Source: Deltaproteobacteria bacterium (GTDB lineage Bacteria; Desulfobacterota; Desulfobacteria; Desulfobacterales; JAUVKB01). From it: a DNA stretch of 12,092 nt. Of the stretch, positions 1 through 6,363 are shown in pieces. Position 1 is the stretch's first letter. Each line of letters opens with the position of its first letter. The stretch spans positions 1 through 12,092 of the forward strand of contig JAUVKB010000049.1 of the NCBI GenBank assembly GCA_030596405.1, read 5' to 3'. A program made the translations under genes and the position numbers. The notes beneath the pieces were generated by a model. That model was not told the DNA's origin, did no database searches, and saw only the letters and a list, made by a program, of their open reading frames with translations.

Positions 1-311
1 TCCGGAGGAGGACGGCCGTCCGGTTTTCGGGGGAAAAAACCTTCCCTGGGGCGTGGAATGATAACACGCAAAAGCAGAATACCGAACAGGTAGCAGTAGC
101 TAAAGGTCAAAATTGCCGCTAAAATCAGCAAAACCCAGTGGAACGATGAATTTATCCCCGGCGCACAGGCCAGAACAAGCCAGCATGTGGGCCACAGGGC
201 CGCCCCCGTGAGAATAAATACCATAACCAAAAACAAAAAGTTCAACAAGCGTTTTCCAAAATCGATATGCGGCATCTCATTCCATTTTCTGTTTTTTGAA
301 CAAACCGGCAT
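1..311 (-). CDS. Partial two-helix membrane protein, N-terminal part only
   Basis: This reading frame is open to the left edge, so only about 103 N-terminal residues are visible. Two hydrophobic stretches stand out, near residues 22-45 and 54-80, each long enough to cross the membrane. They are followed by a basic, proline-rich segment (RPREGFFPRKPDGRPPP) that is probably cytoplasmic. I chose the ATG at 311 because AAGGGG lies 8 bases upstream of it. A second in-frame ATG at 275 has only a weak GGA upstream and is the alternative start. The gene follows the short-chain dehydrogenase after about 40 bases and is probably co-transcribed with it. I do not recognise the family. Paired N-terminal helices followed by a basic linker can precede a catalytic domain such as an acyltransferase, but nothing visible proves this. 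Certainty is good that it is a gene and low for any function. Confidence 0.7.
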   Translation of the reverse strand, partial: MPVCSKNRKWNEMPHIDFGKRLLNFLFLVMVFILTGAALWPTCWLVLACAPGINSSFHWVLLILAAILTFSYCYLFGILLLRVIIPRPREGFFPRKPDGRPPP

Positions 312-319
312 TTGCAAAA

Positions 320-325
320 CCCCTT
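320..325 (-). promoter_or_regulatory. Ribosome binding site that sets the start of the left-edge gene
   Basis: On the minus strand AAGGGG lies 8 bases before the ATG at 311. The in-frame ATG at 275 has only a weak GGA upstream, so this site favours the longer protein. Confidence 0.5.
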
Positions 326-350
326 GATATTTTAAGTTATCATAAAAAAC

Positions 351-1211
351 TCAAGTCCCTAAAAACTTTCTCGTCAGCCAGTCACCCAGACGATCAGGTA
401 AAAACTTGGCGGCTAAAGCCAGCACATGAGTGTCGGTGCCTACCAGGTAGCGTGTTTTGGGACGCTTTGACCCGATGGCACGACTGACCGCCTTTGCAAT
501 AACTTCAGGAGAAATCGCCTGGTGACGGCCTTTATCAAGAAATTTTCGCCCCCTGTTAAAGGGATTAACATATAAATCTTTTGCATGCGCGGCAAATCCC
601 TCCATAAGCTGATCCGCCTGGTCATAGCCTTTGTCCCAGATCGGTGTCTCGGTATAACCGGGCTCAACAACCGATACAAAGATACCCCTCGGCAGCAACT
701 CACGTCTTAAAGAATCCGCTACAGCCTCCATGGCAAATTTTGAGGCGGCATAAGCGCCGAGAAAAGGAGCCGCAAAAAAAGCCGCGGTAGATCCGATATT
801 GACAATCCTGCCGCATCCCTTTTGAATCAAGGGCAAAAAAGCCTGTATAACCGCGACATGACCGATCACGTTAACTTCAAGTTGCCTGCGCAAGCTGTCG
901 ATTGGAAGAAATTCAAGCGGTCCCGCCATTACAATGCCCGCATTATTTACCAGTCCGGCAAGACCACTGCCGGGTTCTAAGGCATCGGTTACAGTCTCCA
1001 CGGCTTTTGCGATCTGATCGGCATCGGTTATATCAAGTGTAATCGGAAAAATATTTCCCGTTCCTTCCGTCTGCAAACGCTGCCCGTCTTTTTCTTTGCG
1101 TATCCCTGCAAACACACGGTATCCTGACCGATCAAGAAGCAGTGCGCATGCTTTGCCGATTCCCGTCGATGCGCCGGTAATCAAAACTGAACCTTTTCTC
1201 CGCTCAACCAT
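351..1211 (-). CDS. Classical short-chain dehydrogenase/reductase (SDR)
   Basis: A 286-residue NAD(P)-dependent oxidoreductase that should interconvert a carbonyl and an alcohol. The classical SDR signature is complete. The cofactor motif TGASTGIG is at residues 12-19, NNAG at 89-92, a structural Asn at 114, the catalytic Ser at 141 and YAASK with Tyr154 and Lys158, followed by PGYTETP near 184-190. The length is slightly above the roughly 250 residues of FabG-type reductases. The extended C-terminal part recalls the retinol/hydroxysteroid/hydroxybutyrate dehydrogenase branch rather than FabG. The ATG is preceded by a strong AGGAGG 4 bases upstream. It lies 40 bases after the DarA-like gene and just before the left-edge membrane protein, so it is probably part of their operon. 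A role reducing a keto group of the cluster's lipid is inferred from context; the true substrate cannot be read from the sequence. Confidence 0.93.
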   Translation of the reverse strand: MVERRKGSVLITGASTGIGKACALLLDRSGYRVFAGIRKEKDGQRLQTEGTGNIFPITLDITDADQIAKAVETVTDALEPGSGLAGLVNNAGIVMAGPLEFLPIDSLRRQLEVNVIGHVAVIQAFLPLIQKGCGRIVNIGSTAAFFAAPFLGAYAASKFAMEAVADSLRRELLPRGIFVSVVEPGYTETPIWDKGYDQADQLMEGFAAHAKDLYVNPFNRGRKFLDKGRHQAISPEVIAKAVSRAIGSKRPKTRYLVGTDTHVLALAAKFLPDRLGDWLTRKFLGT

Positions 1212-1251
1212 ATAACCTCCTAAAATATATCATTCCGGTAACCCGCTAAGA

Positions 1252-2184
1252 TCATTTGTGTAAAATTGATGAGCCCGAAGGCTTTTCATAATATTCTATC
1301 TTTTTTTGCAGAGCTTTTCTTCTTAACGGATTGATAATTAATTTAAAAACAACGGAAAGCGGAATCGATATCAGAATCAGGGATGAAAGATATAACATAA
1401 AAAGAACCAGAAACGGCAATCTTTTCCATTCACCCTGCCTTCCGGCCGCCCTTAATATTTTTGCCCAAACAAAAAAATTGCGCTGAGCCACCTCTTCCTG
1501 CTGGATGATATCTGCATCAACCTTGACAGCTCCCATCCCTTTTAAAACAGGTTCTCGCTTTTCAATTTCTCCTGTCTCTAAAGCATGTAAAATCGCTTCT
1601 CCAAAACGTTCGGCGCCTCTAATATCATCGTCACTTACACCGGCAGGCGGGAATATTTTCCAGAACCCTTCTTTCTTGCCGGCCCACAACCACCGCAATG
1701 TGGTTATCAATGTGGTTATCGGATTGCCCTGATGAACAAGAGCGACATTATCTATGAGCTTTCCTCCAATCCGCCGGAGACTCTCTTTGACCTTTTCCTG
1801 GGCCATCAACCATTTGTCTCTGCAATTAACAATCGTAATAATCGGCACATCTTTCATAACCGAAGCTTTGGTCGATTTTAAAAAACCGGTAACAGGAAGC
1901 GAAGGAGACAGAAACCATACCTGATAGGCCAGCAGGACAAGGTCAAACCTTGTATCAGCATCAAATAAAAAAGGTTTCATTTCAGGAGGCTCCATCAATA
2001 CCGATTCAGGGAAAACATCGATGAACTTAATCAGCGGCCATGGGAAAGGATAAGGTTCGGCAGGCTGCAACTCTTCAAATACAAGTTCAATCTTTTTGCT
2101 CTGCAATAGAGGCCGTGTAATAGATTTAACAATTTCCGTTAGCTGCCCGCTTTGTGAATAATGTATGACCAGAACTTTTTTCAC
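1252..2184 (-). CDS. DarA-like (dialkylresorcinol condensing enzyme-like) flavodoxin-fold protein with membrane anchor
   Basis: A 310-residue protein. It opens with a flavodoxin-type strand and phosphate-binding loop (KVLVIHYSQSGQ, residues 3-14), followed by a region like the flavodoxin second loop (YQVWFLSPSLP, 87-97). A likely membrane helix lies at about 256-280, followed by a basic tail. This layout and the N-terminal sequence resemble proteins named dialkylresorcinol condensing enzyme DarA, which occur with the ketosynthase DarB in flexirubin and dialkylresorcinol clusters. There DarA is thought to help form or aromatise the ring. The assignment rests on remembered family likeness. The more cautious label is an NAD(P)H:quinone-reductase-like flavoprotein. 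The start is GTG at 2184: an in-frame TAA lies three codons upstream and the conserved strand begins at residue 3. The Shine-Dalgarno sequence is weak (AGGT, about 13 bases away). A strong promoter lies 60-90 bases upstream. No DarB partner is visible in this window. Confidence 0.75.
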   Translation of the reverse strand: MKKVLVIHYSQSGQLTEIVKSITRPLLQSKKIELVFEELQPAEPYPFPWPLIKFIDVFPESVLMEPPEMKPFLFDADTRFDLVLLAYQVWFLSPSLPVTGFLKSTKASVMKDVPIITIVNCRDKWLMAQEKVKESLRRIGGKLIDNVALVHQGNPITTLITTLRWLWAGKKEGFWKIFPPAGVSDDDIRGAERFGEAILHALETGEIEKREPVLKGMGAVKVDADIIQQEEVAQRNFFVWAKILRAAGRQGEWKRLPFLVLFMLYLSSLILISIPLSVVFKLIINPLRRKALQKKIEYYEKPSGSSILHK

Positions 2185-2245
2185 TGAATTTATTTTACCT
2201 GAATTTAATTTTAAAACCTATTTTAAAAATTTTTCCAAGATACGG

Positions 2246-2275
2246 AATATAAGAAAAATCATACCGGCATGTCAA
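2246..2275 (-). promoter_or_regulatory. Sigma-70-like promoter for the DarA-like/SDR/membrane protein unit
   Basis: On the minus strand a perfect -35 box TTGACA (2275-2270) is followed after 18 bases by TATATT (2251-2246), a five-of-six match to the -10 consensus. It starts only 7 bases after the stop codon of the TVP38-type gene and points into the DarA-like gene. It would give a leader of about 55 AT-rich bases. This suggests that the three leftmost genes have their own promoter. No operator could be recognised. Confidence 0.5.
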
Positions 2276-2282
2276 CGACAAA

Positions 2283-3044
2283 CTATTTCATTTTGTTTCT
2301 TAAAGCCTTATGCTTCATAAAACTGCGATCAACAATCCTGACGGTTAAAAAAATTGCAAGGCCGATGCAGGCGGGAAGTAAAAGTTTCGGAGTCTTTATC
2401 GGATTCAAGGGAGCGCCGGCCTTGATAAGATCGATAATAGTGCCGCTTAACCATACGGTAAGGACGATGTTGTGAGCGGTTCCTAAAAGGGTGCCGAAAA
2501 AAATATCTTTATAGCTTATATTTGTAAGACACAAAAACCAGTTCAGAACCGGACTCATAAAAAAAACAAGCCGCAAATAAACGACCGTTATCAAGCCTCT
2601 CTTATCAAGCCGCTCCTCAAACTTTTTTAACCTTTTTCCGAAAAACCATTTGGCAAATCGTCTGCCTAAAACCTGTGCTACAAAATAAATTATTGTAATA
2701 GCAATGGATATTATAATGAAAGAAACAATGGCGCCGGCAATTTGTCCGAAGGTAATTACTGAAAAAGATATAATAATAATCGTGGGAGTATTTATCGTAA
2801 CAGCTAAAAAACCGGCCGTTATAAAAAGAATCGGGCCAAAAATGCCGAACCCGGCCACAAATTCACGAACAGCGTCGATGGCAATGGAAATATTATTTTT
2901 GGTAAGGTACCTGGAATAATCGGTATAATGATGTAAGACGACCCATGCAGATATAAAGGCAAGAACAATAAAGAAACGGATAAAGGTTGAGCGTTCAAAT
3001 CTCTTTATCTTTTCCTTCAGAGGGTCTTTCAGGGAGAGCTCCAT
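2283..3044 (-). CDS. TVP38/TMEM64 (VTT domain, DedA-like) membrane protein
   Basis: A 253-residue integral inner-membrane protein. Helices are predicted near residues 21-40, 68-90, 91-125, 155-175, 180-205 and 222-240. The family features visible are an FGPILFI segment at 69-75, after a short amphipathic stretch, and the conserved YLRLVFFMSPVLNWF block at 156-170, which matches the Arg-Leu...Pro...Asn pattern of VTT/SNARE-associated proteins. Members of this superfamily have been linked to lipid scrambling and membrane homeostasis, so a role in handling the cluster's lipid is plausible, but that is inference. The ATG at 3044 has no good Shine-Dalgarno sequence. A perfect inverted repeat ends about 12 bases before it, so translation may depend on that structure. 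It lies between the secreted protease gene and the promoter of the DarA-like gene. Confidence 0.85.
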   Translation of the reverse strand: MELSLKDPLKEKIKRFERSTFIRFFIVLAFISAWVVLHHYTDYSRYLTKNNISIAIDAVREFVAGFGIFGPILFITAGFLAVTINTPTIIIISFSVITFGQIAGAIVSFIIISIAITIIYFVAQVLGRRFAKWFFGKRLKKFEERLDKRGLITVVYLRLVFFMSPVLNWFLCLTNISYKDIFFGTLLGTAHNIVLTVWLSGTIIDLIKAGAPLNPIKTPKLLLPACIGLAIFLTVRIVDRSFMKHKALRNKMK

Positions 3045-3056
3045 GTTTTTTTATCA

Positions 3057-3104
3057 TTCCGAATAATCTTTAATGCCGGCGAGCACATTAAAGATTATTC
3101 GGAA
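3057..3104. repeat. Perfect 19-base inverted repeat with 10-base loop
   Basis: TTCCGAATAATCTTTAATG (3057-3075) is exactly complementary to CATTAAAGATTATTCGGAA (3086-3104), around a GC-rich 10-base loop (3076-3085). It lies between the protease stop codon and the TVP38-type start. No run of T follows the stem on either strand, so it does not look like an ordinary intrinsic terminator. It could be an mRNA stability or translation-control hairpin, a protein-binding palindrome, or a copy of a dispersed palindromic repeat. Confidence 0.85.
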
Positions 3105-3117
3105 AACAACTTAATAT

Positions 3118-4029
3118 TTACTGCCATACCCCGTCGTAGTCTGATGCGTCACTGCCGAATTCCACCAGGTTTGTGACTTGCGAGTAACCGATTCTAAAAT
3201 ATCCGTTTTCACCCCAGGCAGGCCCCCAACTGTTTTTGACGATAAAGCATTGCGCTGCGTCGTCATATCCTACGATAACTATGGCATGCCCGCCGAGTTT
3301 GTCACCTTCAACATATTCGTAGACACCTTCTTCATAATAATAAAAATCTTCATAAATATAAAATGCCGCGGAAACAGGGTTTTCATATACTGCGGTTTTT
3401 AGCGCATTTACAGTTTGGCTAACCCATGACCACGAATCAATGCCGGCAAGTTCGTCCGCCCACCCGCTGCAGGGAGGAGGAAGTTTCCAGCTCTTGGCGC
3501 GATAGGGCATGCAAGTTTCCGATACCGTGCCGCGTTTTTTCAAGAAATTATTAACATAAACCATCGCTCCGCCCCTGCAGCCGGAATTTCTTATGTTATA
3601 AGAAACCAGAAACTGCTCTGAATAATCGGGCGAGGAGATCCCCTCCATCAGCGCCAGCGACTCCATGGCCCCTACAGCGGAAAATGCCCAGCAACTGCCG
3701 CAATTTTTCTGGTCTCTGACCTGTGTAACCTTGCCGTAATCTCTCCAGTCATAAGAAGCCGGCACGGTAACTTTTGCCGGTGCGTACTGCAAATCATCCT
3801 GATCTCTGTCAGAAACAATCAACCCCAAACGCGCCTTTTTTACCTCGATCGGAAGCTCCGACAGGGCGGTTTCCCCGGCTGTCCACCCGGCGTTTTTTGC
3901 CTGTATCGCCTCTTTAACATCTTGAAGATCAATGGCATAAGCAACCCCGGATATGCCTGAACCCATTGCAAAAATTACGAAAATACTCATCAAAACCAAA
4001 TAGTTAAATAACCGTTTAAAAAATTTCAT
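3118..4029 (-). CDS. Secreted papain-family (C1A) cysteine protease
   Basis: A 303-residue exported peptidase. Residues 1-32 form a signal peptide (basic start, hydrophobic core, cleavage probably after AYA). Residues 33 to about 88 look like a short propeptide (NAGWTAGETALSELP at 46-60, then KARLGL) of the kind that keeps bacterial and archaeal C1 peptidases inactive. The mature domain begins near YDWRDYG (93-99). The catalytic set is complete: Gln107 (oxyanion hole), Cys113 within CGSCWAF, His248 within GGHAIVIVGY, and Asn266 within VKNSWGPAWGENGY. Further cysteines (110, 151, 173, 187) could form the usual disulfides after export. AAGGAGG just upstream of the ATG is a strong ribosome binding site. 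It should act in the periplasm or outside the cell. Its place beside the barrel protein suggests a processing or maturation role, but an unrelated digestive role is possible. Confidence 0.95.
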   Translation of the reverse strand: MKFFKRLFNYLVLMSIFVIFAMGSGISGVAYAIDLQDVKEAIQAKNAGWTAGETALSELPIEVKKARLGLIVSDRDQDDLQYAPAKVTVPASYDWRDYGKVTQVRDQKNCGSCWAFSAVGAMESLALMEGISSPDYSEQFLVSYNIRNSGCRGGAMVYVNNFLKKRGTVSETCMPYRAKSWKLPPPCSGWADELAGIDSWSWVSQTVNALKTAVYENPVSAAFYIYEDFYYYEEGVYEYVEGDKLGGHAIVIVGYDDAAQCFIVKNSWGPAWGENGYFRIGYSQVTNLVEFGSDASDYDGVWQ

Positions 4030-4070
4030 GTTCCCCTCCTTGTGTTGCCCGATTAAAAAAATTGGTTATA

Positions 4071-4093
4071 AAAAAATGTTCCCGAACATCTTT
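4071..4093 (-). terminator. Hairpin with T-run after the beta-barrel gene
   Basis: On the minus strand AAAGATGTT, loop CGGG, AACATTTTT forms a nine-pair, AT-rich stem with one G-T pair, and the T-run continues past it. It lies 20 bases after the stop of the beta-barrel gene and would end the export operon. It is weak for an intrinsic terminator, and a possible promoter sits just in front of it, so it might instead act as a leader attenuator of the protease gene. Confidence 0.45.
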
Positions 4094-4101
4094 AGCGTAT
4101 A

Positions 4102-4129
4102 ATTATATACATTTAAAAAGTATATTCAA
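4102..4129 (-). promoter_or_regulatory. Possible promoter for the protease gene
   Basis: On the minus strand TTGAAT (4129-4124) and a perfect TATAAT (4107-4102) are 16 bases apart, overlapping the end of the beta-barrel gene. Transcription would start near 4095, directly in front of the hairpin with a T-run. The region is very AT-rich, so a chance match is possible. Confidence 0.3.
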
Positions 4130-5525
4130 CACCTATCATCCAGCTATAGTCCAGCAAAAAACGGAATTCATCCTCTTTAGAACCAAAATTCTGGCTGCCG
4201 ATTAAAAAGACCTGGGAATGGTCTCCGACATCGCACTCAACAATCGGAATAAACCGGCTGGAATGATCATCAATATTATATGTATATCGAAAAATCAAGC
4301 TAAGAACATTGTGTATTTGAGAATGTTGATACTGAAACATAAGATAGTTTTTTCTCAGCAGCCCCAGACTTGAAACAATCGACTGAACCGAACCTGTTTC
4401 CGATAAAGATAACAAGAAATCTTGAGAATAAAAAGCTCCGGAAACACGGTCGATGATATCATAAAACAGTTCTATTTCATCGTCATCATACCCGGGGCTG
4501 TTGTATATGTATTCCATCGTCAGGGTAGGGCCGAATTCTAGTGTATATGAACCGCCGCACAGCAATATCCCTTCGAGTGAATCCTTGTCTTTTAAGGCAA
4601 AAGGCGAATCTTCCGGTATCCATTCCTCAAGCGCCTGGGCGGGATAAAAAATATCTTCTCCTGAAAACAGGGCCGTCTCTGCATACAACAACAAGGCATC
4701 TGAAACCGTCCACCCTGCAAACGCACCCAAACGTCCCTTATGATCTCCCTCCCTGTGAGATACTATCAGGCTTATATACTTCTTGTATGTGGTATAGTCC
4801 AGTTTAAGGGCATATGCGGGTCTAAAATCACAGGAATAGTCCTGGCGTCCTTCATCTGTATTGGCAATAAGAGAAACCGTCCATAAAGGGCCGGGCATCC
4901 AGACTATACGCGCAAAATCCATTCCCGGAACTTCCTGTTTGGGATTCGACTGGCCGTTATCCCGGAAAAAAGGATTGGAGGGGGAAAGCAAAAACGACGG
5001 CCCCCACTGAAGATTTTCCCTCCCGTAGGAGACAAACAGATCGTTTCTCAAACTTAAACGGGCAAGCCATTCGTTAACAAACAAATCATCATCCGTATCG
5101 CTGTCACCTCCGCGGTTTCCATCTTCCCATCGCTGCCATTTTAGATCAAATCTTGGCTTGAATATTAAATTTAATTTGCGAAAATCAAGGTAAAAATCGG
5201 GCCTTAGCTCAAAATTAAACAGGTAGCTGGGAATATTCAGCAAATTATTTCCAGGATTTATTGGTGAGTCGCTTGCCTTTACCGTACTTCCCAAGGCCAT
5301 GGTCTTTATGATACAACTAAAACCTCCCTTAACCTCTTTTGCAATATCATCCAGACCGGAATAAAACCGATCTGAATAAAACCGGCCTGCATCAGATTTC
5401 AGTGTTTCCGTTGTCTGTGTCTTTTCACGTGCAAACGACACATATGGAACCATAAAAACGATGACCATACTCGATACAAGGAGGGCAAAAACTAATACTG
5501 AACAAATCCGGTAGTGCTTTTTCAC
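4113..5525 (-). CDS. Outer-membrane beta-barrel protein of unknown family
   Basis: A 470-residue protein with a clear signal peptide (MKKHYR, hydrophobic stretch 8-30, cleavage probably after SFA at 30-32). The mature part has many alternating hydrophobic/aromatic strands separated by Asp/Gly/Asn-rich turns and ends in IGVEYTF. A C-terminal Phe is the usual recognition feature for outer-membrane barrel assembly. There are no long helices after the signal. I do not recognise a specific family. It resembles the large barrel proteins found at the end of lipid-export operons. The start is GTG at 5525 with AAGGT 8 bases upstream; the signal peptide begins right there. It follows the LolA-like gene after 70 bases that contain a small tandem duplication. 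From context it may receive or insert an exported lipid at the outer membrane. Confidence 0.8.
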   Translation of the reverse strand: MKKHYRICSVLVFALLVSSMVIVFMVPYVSFAREKTQTTETLKSDAGRFYSDRFYSGLDDIAKEVKGGFSCIIKTMALGSTVKASDSPINPGNNLLNIPSYLFNFELRPDFYLDFRKLNLIFKPRFDLKWQRWEDGNRGGDSDTDDDLFVNEWLARLSLRNDLFVSYGRENLQWGPSFLLSPSNPFFRDNGQSNPKQEVPGMDFARIVWMPGPLWTVSLIANTDEGRQDYSCDFRPAYALKLDYTTYKKYISLIVSHREGDHKGRLGAFAGWTVSDALLLYAETALFSGEDIFYPAQALEEWIPEDSPFALKDKDSLEGILLCGGSYTLEFGPTLTMEYIYNSPGYDDDEIELFYDIIDRVSGAFYSQDFLLSLSETGSVQSIVSSLGLLRKNYLMFQYQHSQIHNVLSLIFRYTYNIDDHSSRFIPIVECDVGDHSQVFLIGSQNFGSKEDEFRFLLDYSWMIGVEYTF

Positions 5526-5556
5526 ATTCAGACCTTCGCAAAACGCTCAATTTCTG

Positions 5557-5582
5557 CCCCAAATTCTACCCCCAAATTCTAC
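5557..5582. repeat. 13-base tandem duplication between the LolA-like and barrel genes
   Basis: CCCCAAATTCTAC occurs twice head to tail (5557-5569 and 5570-5582). A degraded third copy with about nine matches of 13 lies next to it at 5545-5557. It falls in the 70-base gap upstream of the beta-barrel gene. It could be replication slippage, or could alter leader spacing. Confidence 0.8.
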
Positions 5583-5595
5583 CCATTGATCCAAT

Positions 5596-6345
5596 TTATC
5601 TTGTCATAAGTAAATTCAGATTAAATGTTGAGTCAGGAATTTTCATAAGAAGAGGTTCGCTAAAACTCATGGTGGTGACGTTGCTCTTTACTATAGCGTC
5701 GGTAATGATCATTTTCGAGATAAACGGGCGCTGCTTATTATCGATCATCACCTCGTTTTCATACTCGAACACGGCGGATTTAAACATCTTGCCTGAAATG
5801 GTAAAAAAATCGGCCTTTACACCGACCAGCCGTTCTTTGGATATCCAGTATTTGATACGATCGTAAGTTGCTTTTTTATTGACCGCCGCAAGATCAAATA
5901 CATAGCAAAGCTCATCTTTGACTACCTCATCTTCAAACGGTTTTGCTTCATAATCTTCAGCATAATTTGTAGCGGCGATATCGCCGTATGCCGCTCCTCC
6001 CACCAGTTTCTGCCTGGGAGAGATAGGCACCGGTTTTCTCAAACCCGGCTTGGCAAACCACATATTGTGAGAAGTCATAAGCAGTTTTTGCCCTTTTACC
6101 TTAGGAGGGGAAATCAATGTTGCCAGAAAGTCATAACTCTTTGCCTTAACGTCAAGTGTTCGTTCCTGCCGACGGCCGCTTTCCAGAGAATGTATGTCAA
6201 GCCGCCACTTTACGCCTTCCAGGTTGCCTCTTGACTCATCCGAGCGATGAAGAATCTCTTTTGGCGACAACTCAGCACAATAGCCGTTTATACCCAAAAA
6301 ACCGATTAATATTACGGCAATCAAGATTGCCTGTCCAAATTTCAT
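5596..6345 (-). CDS. LolA-like exported protein (outer-membrane lipoprotein-sorting type)
   Basis: A protein of about 249 residues with a type I signal peptide ending near GYCA. The Cys there does not sit in a proper lipobox, so it is unlikely to be a lipoprotein. The mature part has the layout of the LolA-like 'outer membrane lipoprotein-sorting' family. A helix (SPKEILHRSDESRG) leads into many short beta strands, with LISPPKVKGQKLL and MWFAKPGLRKPVPIS in the middle and YWISKERLVGVKADFF later. Such half-barrel proteins bind acyl chains and ferry lipids or lipoproteins across the periplasm. I chose the ATG at 6345 because GGAG lies 9 bases upstream. The ATG at 6360 has no properly spaced site and would only add five residues. 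It follows the ABC permease gene closely, which argues that it is the periplasmic partner of that transporter. Confidence 0.82.
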   Translation of the reverse strand: MKFGQAILIAVILIGFLGINGYCAELSPKEILHRSDESRGNLEGVKWRLDIHSLESGRRQERTLDVKAKSYDFLATLISPPKVKGQKLLMTSHNMWFAKPGLRKPVPISPRQKLVGGAAYGDIAATNYAEDYEAKPFEDEVVKDELCYVFDLAAVNKKATYDRIKYWISKERLVGVKADFFTISGKMFKSAVFEYENEVMIDNKQRPFISKMIITDAIVKSNVTTMSFSEPLLMKIPDSTFNLNLLMTR

Positions 6346-6354
6346 ATATATTAT

Positions 6355-6358
6355 CTCC
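6355..6358 (-). promoter_or_regulatory. Ribosome binding site choosing the downstream ATG of the LolA-like gene
   Basis: GGAG on the minus strand ends 9 bases before the ATG at 6345. The site overlaps the upstream in-frame ATG at 6360, which makes that one an unlikely start. Confidence 0.55.
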
Positions 6359-6363
6359 ATACC

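Noticed and set aside
2215..2240. Possible terminator in the run of A and T upstream of the DarA-like gene
   Set aside because: It is low-complexity AT sequence without a GC-containing stem, and it lies downstream of the promoter in the leader.
3059..3102. Reading the 19-base palindrome as a Rho-independent terminator
   Set aside because: No T-run follows the stem on the minus strand; an A-rich stretch leads straight into the next start codon.
6285..6300. Lipobox in the LolA-like protein (Cys near the signal cleavage site)
   Set aside because: The residues before Cys (Asn-Gly-Tyr) do not fit the Leu-Ala/Ser-Gly/Ala-Cys pattern, and a type I cleavage after GYCA fits better.
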